Shown here in pieces: positions 1 to 10,286 of a DNA stretch of 55,836 nucleotides (its first letter is position 1; each line of letters begins with the position of its first letter). The notes under the pieces were generated by a model. The model was not told where the DNA came from. It saw only the letters and a program-made list of their open reading frames with translations, and ran no database searches. Position numbers and translations under genes: made by a program. The stretch comes from an uncultured Pelagibacteraceae bacterium. Lineage in GTDB: Bacteria; Pseudomonadota; Alphaproteobacteria; Pelagibacterales; Pelagibacteraceae. The DNA is taken from contig CACJRJ010000006.1 in NCBI GenBank assembly GCA_902595725.1, positions 1 through 55,836 on the forward strand, written 5' to 3'.

Positions 1-337
1 TATAATCGTGAACTTCTGTTACAGGTCTTAGTTTAATTTCTTTTAATTCAATTTTTTTTTGTTTTTTCTTAGCTTTATTTGCTTTTTTTTGAGCATCATA
101 TTTATACTTACCCATATCCATTATTTTACAGACAGGTGGATTTACATTTGGAGCGATTTCAATTAAATCTAAGCCTTCATCTTTTGCTTTTCTAATTGCT
201 TCATTCGTATTTAAGGTTCCCAAATTTTCACCATCACTTGAAATTACCTGAACTTCTGGAGAAGTAATTCTATTATTCGATCTTGGACCCTTATCTCTCG
301 TCCTTCTTTGAAAATAATTTTGTTTGAAGTCTGCCAC
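1..337 (-). CDS. infC: Translation initiation factor IF-3, C-terminus beyond window
   Basis: The first 112 codons of IF-3 are visible; the rest lies left of base 1. IF-3 binds the 30S subunit, helps dissociate ribosomes and checks initiator tRNA and start codon choice. The N-domain shows the family pattern with NEAIRKAKDEGLDLIEIAP at about residues 41-59, followed by PPVCKIMDMGKYKYD, which leads into the Lys-rich interdomain linker. The start is GTG at 335-337. It directly follows the in-frame thrS stop codon at 338-340, so no longer frame is possible, and the next in-frame ATG lies inside the conserved core. A rare start codon is typical of this autoregulated gene. It forms one transcription unit with thrS, the classical thrS-infC pair. 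Confidence 0.93.
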   Translation of the reverse strand, partial: MADFKQNYFQRRTRDKGPRSNNRITSPEVQVISSDGENLGTLNTNEAIRKAKDEGLDLIEIAPNVNPPVCKIMDMGKYKYDAQKKANKAKKKQKKIELKEIKLRPVTEVHDY

Positions 338-2254
338 TTAATTTGAGGGTGCTTTACTTAAAGCAGAATGCTTTTTTAAAAATAAATCTAAATCCATATT
401 TTCTTGTTTATTAGAATCCAATCTTCTAATAGTTACACTATTGCTGTCAACTTCTTTTTTTCCACATATTAGTAAAATAGGTATTTTCGCTAGTGAATGT
501 TCTCTTATTTTATAGTTTAAATTATGATTTTTTAGATCAACTTCTGAAGTGATCCCAGCTTTTTTTATTTTTTTATTAACTTCTTTTGCATAGCCATCAA
601 AATCTTCAGATACTGGTATTATCATAGTTTGAAGTGGAGATATCCAAAAAGGTAGTTTTCCAGAATAATTTTCGATTAAAATACCAATAAATCTTTCTAA
701 AGATCCAAATAAAGCTCTATGCAACATAACAGGTACTTTTTTTGATCCATCTTTATCAACAAATGATGCGCCAAGTCTTCCAGGTAAATTTAGATCCACT
801 TGGAGTGTTCCACATTGCCAATCTCTACCAATAGCATCTCTTAATACAAATTCTATCTTGGGTCCATAAAAAGCACCTTCGCCTTTATTTACACTGTATT
901 CAAGTTTTGAAGCTTTAATTGCTTCTAATAATGCTTTCTCCGATTTATCCCAAACTTTGTCATCACCAACACGTACTTCTGGTCTATCAGAATATTTTAA
1001 AATTACATTTTCAAAGCCCAAATCTTTATAAATTTCTAAAATTAAATTTGTTACATTTAAACATTCTTGTGTAATTTGATCTTCAGAACAAAAAATATGG
1101 GCATCATCTTGTGTAAAAGCTCTTACTCTTAAAAGTCCATGTAAAGCACCAGATGGTTCATATCTATGGACTTTCCCAAACTCTGACATTTTAAGTGGCA
1201 GATCTCTATAACTTTTTAATCCTTGATTAAAAACTTGAACACAGCCTGGGCAGTTCATTGGTTTAATTGCAAATACTTTTTCATCAGGTGTTGTTGATGT
1301 ATACATATTTGCACCAAATTTTTCCCAGTGACCTGATTTTTCCCACAATGATCGATCCAGTATTTCTGGTGTATTAATTTCTTTATACCCCGCATCATCT
1401 TGCTTAGATCTCATATATGAAATTAATTTTTGAAATAAATTCCAACCTTTTTCATGCCAAAAAACTGACCCGGGACTTTCTTCTCTAAAATGAAATAAAT
1501 CCATTTCTTTACCTAATTTTCTATGATCTCTTTTTTCAGCCTCTTCAATCATATTTAAATGATTGTCTAAATCTTTCTGAGTAGACCAGCTTGTTCCATA
1601 AATTCTTTGAAGCATTTCATTTTTAGAGTCACCTCTCCAGTAAGCTCCAGAAACTTTCATGAGTTTAAAAAATTTTCCAATTTTTCCAGTAGACGTTAGA
1701 TGGGGGCCTCTACATAAATCATGCCATTTTCCATGAAAATAAACTGAAACCTCTTCATCTTTTGGTATATCTTTAATTATTTCAGCCTTATAAAGCTCTC
1801 CAGCTTTTTTAAAATGTTCGACTGCTCTGTCACGCTTCCAAACTTCTCTATGAGTAGGCTCATCTCTTTCTACAATTTCTAACATCTTTTTTTCAATTTT
1901 TCGCAAATCTTCTTCTGTAAATGGTTTTTTTCTTGCGAAGTCATAATAAAATCCATTATCAATTACTGGTCCAATAGTAACTTGTGTACCAGGAAAAAGT
2001 TCTTGTACAGCCATTGCTAAAACATGTGCTGTATCATGTCTTATTGTTTCTAGTCCTTCTTTATCTTTAGCTGTATGAATTTTAACATTACTATCTTTAT
2101 CTATTTCGTAATTCAAATCTCTTAAATTTCCATCAACACTAATGACCAATGCTTGCTTTAATAGCGATTTACTAATTTTCTCTGCTATTTGCAATCCATT
2201 AACTTTTTTTTCAAAGCTAATTGAATTTCCATCTGGTAATTTTATATTAGGCAT
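338..2254 (-). CDS. thrS: Threonyl-tRNA synthetase
   Basis: Charges tRNA-Thr and edits mis-attached serine. At 638 residues it matches the bacterial length. Domains in order: TGS (1-61), editing domain with H73 and H77 of the HxxxH motif plus C181 and H185, class II catalytic core (about 245-535), C-terminal anticodon-binding domain. The zinc site is complete: C335 in MNCPG, H386 in DDAHIF, and the His of VPVMLHRA near 512. Residue 338 is Cys (MNCPGC), where E. coli has His; it is not a zinc ligand in the known structure. The stop codon abuts the infC GTG start, and the upstream glycosyltransferase stop abuts this ATG, so the three genes look co-transcribed. Confidence 0.98.
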   Translation of the reverse strand: MPNIKLPDGNSISFEKKVNGLQIAEKISKSLLKQALVISVDGNLRDLNYEIDKDSNVKIHTAKDKEGLETIRHDTAHVLAMAVQELFPGTQVTIGPVIDNGFYYDFARKKPFTEEDLRKIEKKMLEIVERDEPTHREVWKRDRAVEHFKKAGELYKAEIIKDIPKDEEVSVYFHGKWHDLCRGPHLTSTGKIGKFFKLMKVSGAYWRGDSKNEMLQRIYGTSWSTQKDLDNHLNMIEEAEKRDHRKLGKEMDLFHFREESPGSVFWHEKGWNLFQKLISYMRSKQDDAGYKEINTPEILDRSLWEKSGHWEKFGANMYTSTTPDEKVFAIKPMNCPGCVQVFNQGLKSYRDLPLKMSEFGKVHRYEPSGALHGLLRVRAFTQDDAHIFCSEDQITQECLNVTNLILEIYKDLGFENVILKYSDRPEVRVGDDKVWDKSEKALLEAIKASKLEYSVNKGEGAFYGPKIEFVLRDAIGRDWQCGTLQVDLNLPGRLGASFVDKDGSKKVPVMLHRALFGSLERFIGILIENYSGKLPFWISPLQTMIIPVSEDFDGYAKEVNKKIKKAGITSEVDLKNHNLNYKIREHSLAKIPILLICGKKEVDSNSVTIRRLDSNKQENMDLDLFLKKHSALSKAPSN

Positions 2255-3424
2255 TTATGATATTAGCTTTATATATTCTGAATAAGTAGAAAAACACATT
2301 TTTTCAACATTAAATTTTTTTATTACATTTTTTCTACCCTCAATACCCATAGATTTCAACGTTGTTTCATCCAATTCAAATATATGTGCCAATTTTTCAC
2401 TTAAAGCATTTGCATCTCCAGCTTTAAATAAAAAACCAGTTTTGTTATCAATTATTGTTTCTTTTGAACCACCAATATCGCTTGCAACTATTACTTTTTC
2501 CATTGCTTGAGCTTCCACCGCTACTCTTCCGAAAGCTTCAGGTTCTATAGAACAATTTGTAACAATATTAGCTATTTTATAGGCTAAGGGCATTTTTTCA
2601 CAATTATCAATGAATAATATATCCTGAATTAATCTATATTGTTCAACTAGTCTTTGAATTTTTTTCTTATATATTTTTCTTCCTTGATCACTACCTAAAA
2701 TAATTGCAAAAAATAATTTTTCTGGGTTTTTCTGTTTAAATATATTTAAAGATTCAATAAACATTTCATGCCCTTTCCATGAAGTTAATCTACCTGGAAA
2801 AAGAATAATTTTTTTCTGATAAAAACTTAAAGTTTTATCTAATTTCCATTCATTCATCAGTTTTGATTCATCATTACTTTTTATTTTTGTTGAATCAAAG
2901 TAATCTATGTTTATACCTCTAAAAATAGTTAATAATTTTTGATTCTTATTTAAATAATTAGAATAATTTTCATTTATATGAGAAAAAATAAAGTTTGATC
3001 CTGCAATTATCAAGTCAGATTTTACCATCACAGAATTATAAAATTTTTTGATTGAACTATTAAAATTATAAGTTCCGTGAAATGTTGTAACAAATTTTCT
3101 TCTGGTAATCTTACAAGCAATAAAAGATGACCATGCAGGAGCACGACTTCTAGCATGAACAATATTTATTCCAGAAAACAAAATAATAATTATTAAAATA
3201 ATTGAGTTTAAAAAAATAAGAATAGGATTTTTACTTTGAACAGGAAGCCTTATTAATTTTACTTTTTTTTTATCTATATATTTTAATAAAGGACCACCGC
3301 TGGTTACTATGTATGATTTGGCATTCTGCTCATGTAAATAATGAGCTAAATCATAACATCCAGTTTCAGCGCCCCCATAACCTAATTTTGGAATAACTTG
3401 TAAAACTTTTAATTTAGATGACAT
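2255..3424 (-). CDS. Glycosyltransferase family 4 protein
   Basis: A 389-residue GT-B fold glycosyltransferase, probably acting at the cytoplasmic face of the inner membrane on lipopolysaccharide or another surface glycan. The N-terminus has the acceptor-side loop GYGGAETGCYDLA (about 16-28). The C-terminal nucleotide-sugar domain has LFPGRLTSWKGHE (about 208-220) and the EX7E motif in EPEAFGRVAVEAQA (about 295-308). A hydrophobic stretch at about 66-87 may anchor it to the membrane. The ATG at 3422-3424 is the first start, and the stop lies directly against the thrS start. Donor and acceptor cannot be read from the sequence. Confidence 0.85.
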   Translation of the reverse strand: MSSKLKVLQVIPKLGYGGAETGCYDLAHYLHEQNAKSYIVTSGGPLLKYIDKKKVKLIRLPVQSKNPILIFLNSIILIIIILFSGINIVHARSRAPAWSSFIACKITRRKFVTTFHGTYNFNSSIKKFYNSVMVKSDLIIAGSNFIFSHINENYSNYLNKNQKLLTIFRGINIDYFDSTKIKSNDESKLMNEWKLDKTLSFYQKKIILFPGRLTSWKGHEMFIESLNIFKQKNPEKLFFAIILGSDQGRKIYKKKIQRLVEQYRLIQDILFIDNCEKMPLAYKIANIVTNCSIEPEAFGRVAVEAQAMEKVIVASDIGGSKETIIDNKTGFLFKAGDANALSEKLAHIFELDETTLKSMGIEGRKNVIKKFNVEKMCFSTYSEYIKLIS

Positions 3425-3466
3425 TTGATAGAATTATATATTAAGAATTTACTCAGATAAACTTTA

Positions 3467-4222
3467 ATGAATAAATATAAATTTTTAAAAATATCTCCAT
3501 CTAAGAAAATTAGGTATTTGATCAATAAATACAAAAAAAAGCCCTATGTTGTTTTTCTTCATGGTTTTATGTCTGATTTAGAAGGTGAAAAGCCAAAAAA
3601 AATATTAAAATTCTGTAATAGTAAAAAGATAGGTTTTCTTGCTATGGAATATTCTGGTCATGGAAAATCTACAGGAAAATTTACAAAAGGAAATATTACT
3701 AGATGGACAAACGAAGTAAGAATATCAATTAAAAGAATTGTAAAAAAAAATAAATTTATTCTTGTTGGTTCAAGTATGGGTTCCTGGATATCTCTAAATC
3801 AATTTAAATTTTTTAATAATCAAATTTTGGGTTTTTTAGGGATAGGATCTGCACCTGAATTCTTAGAAAATTTAATTTGGAAAAAATTTAACAATAAAAT
3901 GAAAAATGAAATTAGAAAAAAGGGAATTTATAATCTAAAACATGGAAATTATGAATATCCAATATCATATCAATTAATTAAGGATGGAAAAAAAAATAGA
4001 ATTTTAAATAAAAAAATTAAAAATAAAATTTATGTTACTATGATACATGGAAAAAAAGATGAGGTTGTTCCAGTAAATTATTCTAAAAAAGTTCTTAAAG
4101 TTTTTAAAAATGCTTACAAAAAATTATTAATTATCAATAATGGTGACCATAGTCTCTCATCAAAAAGAAACTTGAGTAAAATTACAAAGGAATTAAATAA
4201 TATTATTTCTAATTCTATTTAG
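3467..4222 (+). CDS. ABHD10-like alpha/beta hydrolase
   Basis: A 251-residue serine hydrolase, probably cytoplasmic since no signal peptide is seen. Family landmarks in order are the oxyanion strand VVFLHGFMSD (28-37), the AMEYSGHGKSTGKF segment (about 59-72), the nucleophile elbow GSSMGSW (about 102-108), the acid region MIHGKKDEVVP and the catalytic His in NGDHSLS near the C-terminus. The HGFMSD...YSGHGKS...GSSMG layout resembles the mitochondrial depalmitoylase/thioesterase ABHD10, so an acyl-thioesterase or esterase role is an inference. It diverges from the glycosyltransferase across 42 bp and overlaps gltB by 4 bp tail to tail, leaving no room for a conventional terminator. The stretch is very Lys/Asn rich, in line with local base composition. 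Confidence 0.8.
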   Translation: MNKYKFLKISPSKKIRYLINKYKKKPYVVFLHGFMSDLEGEKPKKILKFCNSKKIGFLAMEYSGHGKSTGKFTKGNITRWTNEVRISIKRIVKKNKFILVGSSMGSWISLNQFKFFNNQILGFLGIGSAPEFLENLIWKKFNNKMKNEIRKKGIYNLKHGNYEYPISYQLIKDGKKNRILNKKIKNKIYVTMIHGKKDEVVPVNYSKKVLKVFKNAYKKLLIINNGDHSLSSKRNLSKITKELNNIISNSI

Positions 4223-7200
4223 ATAGCAACATCAATCTTATCTTTGATCGTTACAGGATTATCAATTTTATCCAACATTTCTTTTGGACATACCTGATAA
4301 AAATAATTTATCTCGTTTGTATAATTAGAAATAATTTTTTTAGCTATTTTTGAGTTTGTTTCTTCAAAATGTTTCTGAACTAAATTTTTTAATAAATTTT
4401 TCCAATATTCAGTTTCAACTCTTTGCCATATGACTGTTTCTGGATTAACTTTTTTTTCAAATTCATTTTTTTCATCATAAATAAATGCCATTCCACCTGT
4501 CATTCCCGCTGCAAAATTATCTCCCACCTCTCCAAGAATAACTACATTTCCTCCTGTCATATATTCACAACCATTTGAGTCACATCCTTCTATAACTGTA
4601 GTTGCGCCTGAGTTTCTAACAGCAAATCTTTCACCGGCCTTTCCTGAAGCAAATAATTCTCCTGATGTTGCTCCATATAATACTGTATTTCCAATAATTG
4701 TATTATGATTTGAAATTAAATTACTTTCTTTTGATAATTTAATTGAAATTGAAGCTCCAGACAAACCTTTAGCAACATAATCATTAGCATCACCCTCAAG
4801 TATAAGTTTTAAACCTTTAATTCCAAATGCTCCGAATGATTGTCCAGCTGAACCTTTAAACTTTAAGGTTAAAAAATCTTTTTCTAATTTCTGATGACCA
4901 TATTTTTGTAATAAATGGTAAGATATTCTGGTGCCAACTGCTCTATGAATATTTTTTATATTAAACTCATTTTCAATTACCTTTTTAATTCCAATTTTAT
5001 CTTCAATTTTAGGCAGTATTTGCTGATCCAAAGTATCAGGGATCTGGTTAATATATTTTTTTTCACAATATCTTTTATGATTACCAGGGTCGGGTAAAAT
5101 AAAAAGTGGATGTAAATCTAAATCATCTAAATTAGAAGAGCCTGTACTAACTTGTTTTAATAAATCTGTTCTTCCAATAATATCATTTAATGTTTTAAAA
5201 CCTAAATCAGCTAATATTTCTCTTACTTCTTTAGCAATAAAATTAAATAGATTTACAACTTTTTCAGGCGTGCCACTAAATTTTTCTCTTAATTTTTCAT
5301 CTTGAGTGCAAACTCCTACTGGACAAGTATTTGAGTGACACTGTCTAACCATAATACATCCCATTGCAACTAATGCTGTGGTAGCAACACCATATTCTTC
5401 TGCTCCCATCATTGCAGCAATAACAACATCTCTTCCAGTTTTTATTCCACCATCAGTTTTTAAAGTAACAGAATGTCTTAAATTATTTAAAATCAAAACC
5501 TGATTAACTTCTGTCAATCCCATTTCCCATGGTATTCCAACATATTTTACACTCGTTTGAGGTGTTGCTCCCGTTCCACCATTATGACCTGAAATTAAAA
5601 TTATATCTGCTTTAGCTTTAGCAACTCCTGCAGCTATTGTACCTATTCCTGATGATGCAACCAGTTTAACTGCAACTCTAGCTTTTGGATTAACTTGTTT
5701 TAAATCATAAATTAATTGGGCTAAATCTTCTATAGAATAAATATCATGGTGAGGTGGTGGTGATATTAGTGTAACTCCAGGTGTAGAGTATCTTAATTTA
5801 GCAATTTCATCAGTCACTTTAAAACCTGGTAGCTGTCCACCTTCACCAGGTTTTGCTCCTTGTGCAATTTTTATTTCTATCTCATTACAATTATTTAAAT
5901 AATTAATTGTTACTCCAAATCTTGCCGATGCAATTTGTTTTACTCTTGAATTTGCACTATCATTATTTTTTAATAGCGTGAATCTTTTTTCATCTTCTCC
6001 ACCTTCGCCACTACATGAGGCACCTTTAATTCTATTCATTCCAATAGCTAAAGTTTCATGCGCTTCTTTTGATAAAGCTCCATGAGACATGCTACCACTT
6101 CCAAATCTTTTTAATATTTCTGTTACTGGCTCAACCTCAGAAATATTTATTGAAGATTTTAAATATCTTGTTCTAAAATCTATCAGATCCCTTATGTTGA
6201 TAGGTGGAAGATTATAAATTCCTTTCGTGTATTTTTTATAAGTATCATACGAATTGTTAGTTACTGCACTTTGAAGTAAATGAATTAATTTACCTTGATA
6301 TTGATGAGTTTCTCCATTTTTTCTGTATTTATAAATTCCTCCAATTGGTAAAACATTATCATTGCCTTGAAATGCTTCTTTATGAATATCTTTTACCTTC
6401 TGTTCTATTCCAACTAATCCAATACCCGAAATTTTTGAAGTTATTCCATGAAAATATTCTGAAACAATTGTTCTGCTAAGTCCAAGAGCTTCAAAATTGC
6501 ATCCACCTCTATAAGAACTTAAAACTGAAATTCCCATTTTAGACATTATCTTTAAAAGACCAAAATTTATTGATTTAATATATCTTTCTATACATTCTTC
6601 ATAATTGAGTTTTCCAAAAAGTTTTTTCTCATACCTTTGATATAGGCTATCTAAAGCTAAATATGGATTAATAGTAGTTGCCCCAACACCTAAAATTGTT
6701 GCAAATGAATGAGTATCTAAAGCTTCACCGGTTTGTACATTTATAGAAACATAGCCTCTTAGTTTTTTTGTAATTAAATACTTATTTATAGCACCAACAC
6801 ACAAAAGCATTGGAATTGCTACTTTTTCTTCAGATATATTTATATCTGTTAATATTAATTGTGTTGCTCCTTGTCTAACCGCTATTTCAGATTCTTTTAA
6901 AATTTCTTCTAAAGATTCTACAAGAGAGTTATTGTGGGGAAAAGTACAATCAATAATTTTAGAATTTTTTCCAAAAAATTTTGTAAATTTTTCAAATTGT
7001 GAATTTGATAAAATAGGACTTTCTAAAACATAAATATTATTTTTGGTTAGTTTATCAAAATTTAAAATATTACCTAAATTTCCAAATCTTGTTTTTAAAC
7101 TCATAACTTTATTTTCTCTTAATGAATCAATAGGAGGATTTGTAACTTGGCTAAAATTTTGTCTAAAAAAATGGTACAGCGGTCTATACCTATCAGATAG

Positions 7201-8727
7201 AACAGCTAGTGGAGTATCGTCTCCCATAGAGCCAACTGCTTCTTTGGCATCCTCTACCATTGGATGAAGAATCATTTCAAGGTCTTCAATACTTATTCCA
7301 AAAGCATGTTGTCTTTTTCTTAAATCTGCCCCAGAAAAAATAAATTTTTCCTTATCGATTTTAATTTTTTTATCTAAATCAATTATTTGGCTATTAAAAT
7401 GTTTAAATTCTTTGGCTAAATAATTTTTAATTTCACTGTTATTAAAAACCTTACCCTTATTTATTCTTAATCCAATAATTTCACCAGGCCCCAATCTTCC
7501 TTTAGAGATAATTTTTTTTTCATCTAATTCGATCATTCCAGTCTCAGATCCTGCAAAAAGAAGTTTATCTTTTGTAATAGTATATCTCAAAGGACGAAGA
7601 CCATTTCTATCGTTGGCTACGATTGCCCACTCATTATCTGTAGCAGCTATTGCTGCTGGGCCATCCCAAGGTTCCATTGTGCTATTCAAAAAATTAAATA
7701 ATCTTTGATGATCTCTAGGTAAAATTTTACTTTTTTTAGACCATGCATCTGGAATTAACATTAATTTTGCTAAAGGTGCAGACTGGCCTGAAATATTTAA
7801 TAATTCAAAAACATTATCTAAAGCTGCCGAGTCAGAGGCACCTGGCTGTATTACTGGTTTTAAATTCTCTATGTTTTCAAATAGTTGACTCTCCATTTCA
7901 TCTTCATGAACTTTCATCCAGTTACAATTTCCCCTAAAAGTATTTATTTCACCATTATGAGCTATTGCTCTAAAAGGCTGCGCTAAATCCCAACTTGGAA
8001 AAGTGTTTGTCGAAAATCTTTGATGAAAAATTGCATATCTTGATATAAATCTTTTATCATTTAGATCGGGATAAAAATCGGACAATGCCTCAGCTAAAAA
8101 CATTCCTTTATAAATTATCGACTTAGAACTTAAAGAACATATATAAAATCCCTCTAAGTTGCTTTTTATAATTTCATTTTCAATTTTTCTTCTAATCTCA
8201 TAAAGTTTTCTTTCTAAGTTCTTATCTACTATTTTTTTATCATTATGCTTAAAAAGTATTTGAGTAATTTCAGGCCTGTTACTATTTGCTTTATCTCCCA
8301 AAACCTTGGTGTTTATTGGAACTTGTCTCCATCCATAAATTTTAAAATTTGATTTAGTAAGTTCTTTTTCAACGACAGTCTTGCAGCTTTCTTGAACATT
8401 AAAATTATCTCTAGGTAAAAAAATCATTCCGACACATATCTCAGAATTATCGTGTTTATGTCCTTTAGTTTCTATTTTTTCTTCAAAAAAATCATAAGGA
8501 ATTTCAACATGAATTCCTGCTCCGTCTCCTGTTTTGCCATCAGCATCAACTGCTCCTCTGTGCCATACAGCTTTTAAAGCTTCAATTCCATACTCTACAA
8601 TCTTTCTTAATTTTTTCCCATCTGTAGAAGCAACCAAGCCAACTCCACATGCATCATGCTCCATACTTTTAGAATAAACATGATTTTTCTCTAAAATTTT
8701 TAGATTTTTTTTATAATTTTTTATCAT
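4219..8727 (-). CDS. gltB: Glutamate synthase (NADPH) large subunit
   Basis: The 1502-residue alpha subunit of GOGAT. It splits glutamine and channels ammonia to 2-oxoglutarate, using electrons from GltD. Domains in order: N-terminal class II glutaminase, whose nucleophile is C27 in HDACGVG after a short propeptide; central domain; FMN-binding synthase domain with GEGGEDEKRF and PGEGGQLPG; the 3Fe-4S cysteines in CIMVRQCHSNTCPVG (about 1110-1140); and the C-terminal GXGXG beta-helix. Length matches the bacterial family (about 1480-1550). The start overlaps the gltD stop by 4 bp (ATGA), so translation is probably coupled. Together the two genes form the main ammonia-assimilating route with glutamine synthetase. 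Confidence 0.98.
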   Translation of the reverse strand: MIKNYKKNLKILEKNHVYSKSMEHDACGVGLVASTDGKKLRKIVEYGIEALKAVWHRGAVDADGKTGDGAGIHVEIPYDFFEEKIETKGHKHDNSEICVGMIFLPRDNFNVQESCKTVVEKELTKSNFKIYGWRQVPINTKVLGDKANSNRPEITQILFKHNDKKIVDKNLERKLYEIRRKIENEIIKSNLEGFYICSLSSKSIIYKGMFLAEALSDFYPDLNDKRFISRYAIFHQRFSTNTFPSWDLAQPFRAIAHNGEINTFRGNCNWMKVHEDEMESQLFENIENLKPVIQPGASDSAALDNVFELLNISGQSAPLAKLMLIPDAWSKKSKILPRDHQRLFNFLNSTMEPWDGPAAIAATDNEWAIVANDRNGLRPLRYTITKDKLLFAGSETGMIELDEKKIISKGRLGPGEIIGLRINKGKVFNNSEIKNYLAKEFKHFNSQIIDLDKKIKIDKEKFIFSGADLRKRQHAFGISIEDLEMILHPMVEDAKEAVGSMGDDTPLAVLSDRYRPLYHFFRQNFSQVTNPPIDSLRENKVMSLKTRFGNLGNILNFDKLTKNNIYVLESPILSNSQFEKFTKFFGKNSKIIDCTFPHNNSLVESLEEILKESEIAVRQGATQLILTDINISEEKVAIPMLLCVGAINKYLITKKLRGYVSINVQTGEALDTHSFATILGVGATTINPYLALDSLYQRYEKKLFGKLNYEECIERYIKSINFGLLKIMSKMGISVLSSYRGGCNFEALGLSRTIVSEYFHGITSKISGIGLVGIEQKVKDIHKEAFQGNDNVLPIGGIYKYRKNGETHQYQGKLIHLLQSAVTNNSYDTYKKYTKGIYNLPPINIRDLIDFRTRYLKSSINISEVEPVTEILKRFGSGSMSHGALSKEAHETLAIGMNRIKGASCSGEGGEDEKRFTLLKNNDSANSRVKQIASARFGVTINYLNNCNEIEIKIAQGAKPGEGGQLPGFKVTDEIAKLRYSTPGVTLISPPPHHDIYSIEDLAQLIYDLKQVNPKARVAVKLVASSGIGTIAAGVAKAKADIILISGHNGGTGATPQTSVKYVGIPWEMGLTEVNQVLILNNLRHSVTLKTDGGIKTGRDVVIAAMMGAEEYGVATTALVAMGCIMVRQCHSNTCPVGVCTQDEKLREKFSGTPEKVVNLFNFIAKEVREILADLGFKTLNDIIGRTDLLKQVSTGSSNLDDLDLHPLFILPDPGNHKRYCEKKYINQIPDTLDQQILPKIEDKIGIKKVIENEFNIKNIHRAVGTRISYHLLQKYGHQKLEKDFLTLKFKGSAGQSFGAFGIKGLKLILEGDANDYVAKGLSGASISIKLSKESNLISNHNTIIGNTVLYGATSGELFASGKAGERFAVRNSGATTVIEGCDSNGCEYMTGGNVVILGEVGDNFAAGMTGGMAFIYDEKNEFEKKVNPETVIWQRVETEYWKNLLKNLVQKHFEETNSKIAKKIISNYTNEINYFYQVCPKEMLDKIDNPVTIKDKIDVAI

Positions 8728-10163
8728 GCAACCTTTGCTTTTTTACTTTCTTTCTTTTCTAAGAAATTTTTAATAGAAATTGCTGCTTCTCTTCCGTCTC
8801 TAATTGCCCAAACAACCAAAGAGGCTCCCCTTATGATGTCTCCTGCTGCAAATACTCCTGGTAAATTTGTTTCCATTGTATCAAAATCAACTTTTATTGT
8901 TCCCCATTTGCTAACTTTTAAATTTTTATCTTTAAAAAGATTTGGCAGATCCTCAGGATCAAATCCTAGAGCTTTGATTATAATATCTGCCTTTAAATTA
9001 AATTCTGAATTACTTTCTATAATTGGTTTTCTTCTTCCACTCTCATCAGGATCACCAAGTTTCATTTTATCGACTAATACATTTTCAATTTTGGTTGTTC
9101 CTTTAAATTTTTTTGGGCTAGACAGCCAAACAAATTCAACACCTTCTTCTTCTGCATTAAAAACTTCTCTCGCTGATCCTGGCATATTCCCTCTATCCCT
9201 CCTATATAAGCATTTTACTGATTTTGCATTTTGTCTAACAGAAGTTCTAACACAATCCATTGCTGTATCCCCACCACCAATCACAATAACATCTTTTCCT
9301 TCTGCATTTAATTTACCATTATCAAATTGTTTTACTTTATCTCCTAAGCCTTTTCTATTTGATGCAGTTAAAAATTCCATTGCTGGAAAAATATTTTCTA
9401 AATCACTACCAGGAATTTCTATTTCTCGAGATTTATAAACTCCAGTAGCAATAAGTATTGCATCATGTTTTTCTTTTAGTTCGTTTAATGTTGCATCCTT
9501 TCCGACTTCAAAATTTTGGATAAATTTAATGCCTCCTTTTTTTAAAAGATCTGTTCTTCTCTCAACTACAAATTTTTCTAATTTAAAATTTGGAATACCA
9601 TATATAAGAAGGCCTCCAGCACGGTCGTATCTATCATAAATTGTTACTTGATAACCTTGTTTTCTTAATTGTTCTGCACAAGCAAGTCCTGCTGGTCCAG
9701 CACCTATTATTCCTACAGATTGCCTTTTCTCCATTCTAACCTTTATAGGTTCAACCCATTTGTTCTCCCACGCGTTTTCTGTAATAAATTTTTCTATTGA
9801 TCCTATTGTAACTGTCCCATGTCCTGATTTTTCAATTACACAATTTCCCTCACATAATCTATCTTGTGGACAAATTCTTCCACAAACTTCGGGCATGTTA
9901 TTCGTACTTTGTGCTAATTCATAAGCATCTTTAAGCCTTCCTTCTGCAGTAAGTTTTAGCCAGTCGGGTATATTATTGCTTAAAGGACAATGAACTTGAC
10001 AAAAAGGAACCCCACACTGAGAACATCTACTCGATTGTTCTTTTGCTTTTTCATATATAAACTCTTTATAAATCTCATTAAAATCCTCCTTACGATCTAA
10101 AACCTCTCTTTTAGGTGGATTTTGCTGACCTAATTGCACAAATTTAAGCATTTTATCTGTCAT
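8724..10163 (-). CDS. gltD: Glutamate synthase (NADPH) small subunit
   Basis: The 479-residue beta subunit that takes electrons from NADPH and passes them through FAD and Fe-S clusters to GltB. The N-terminus carries two 4Fe-4S sets: C47, C50, C55, C59 and C94, C98, C104, C108. The FAD site is GIIGAGPAGLACAEQ (about 151-165), the NADPH site is VIVIGGGDTAMDC (about 290-302), and the C-terminal GVFAAGDIIRGASLVVWAI closes the flavin fold. Here gltD precedes gltB. A promoter is visible 17-45 bp upstream, and the divergent neighbour is uppP, across 180 bp. Confidence 0.98.
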   Translation of the reverse strand: MTDKMLKFVQLGQQNPPKREVLDRKEDFNEIYKEFIYEKAKEQSSRCSQCGVPFCQVHCPLSNNIPDWLKLTAEGRLKDAYELAQSTNNMPEVCGRICPQDRLCEGNCVIEKSGHGTVTIGSIEKFITENAWENKWVEPIKVRMEKRQSVGIIGAGPAGLACAEQLRKQGYQVTIYDRYDRAGGLLIYGIPNFKLEKFVVERRTDLLKKGGIKFIQNFEVGKDATLNELKEKHDAILIATGVYKSREIEIPGSDLENIFPAMEFLTASNRKGLGDKVKQFDNGKLNAEGKDVIVIGGGDTAMDCVRTSVRQNAKSVKCLYRRDRGNMPGSAREVFNAEEEGVEFVWLSSPKKFKGTTKIENVLVDKMKLGDPDESGRRKPIIESNSEFNLKADIIIKALGFDPEDLPNLFKDKNLKVSKWGTIKVDFDTMETNLPGVFAAGDIIRGASLVVWAIRDGREAAISIKNFLEKKESKKAKVA

Positions 10164-10179
10164 ATCTGGATCAACATAT

Positions 10180-10208
10180 AGTATAATTTTAATGGATAAA
10201 TAGGTAAA
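10180..10208 (-). promoter_or_regulatory. Probable sigma70-type promoter of gltDB
   Basis: Reading the minus strand, a -35 element TTTACC (10203-10208) and a -10 element TATACT (10180-10185) are separated by exactly 17 bp, 17 bp from the gltD ATG. The match is 4/6 and 5/6. The -35 box is embedded in two tandem copies of TAAATAGG (10197-10212). The call rests on pattern only; chance matches are common in AT-rich DNA. Confidence 0.5.
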
Positions 10209-10286
10209 TAGGTAATAAATACTGACTATAATATCTAATATTTGCCATATTATCTAAGGTTTTTAACTAAACTGCATCACTGTTAT

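Noticed and set aside
8833-9438. 201-codon frame opposite gltD
   Set aside because: It lies wholly antisense to the conserved gltD coding region, and its Ser/Pro/Phe-rich translation is what the complement of gltD would give. Similar long shadows occur opposite aceE (15604-16002), infB (50622-50948) and nusA (53101-53421).
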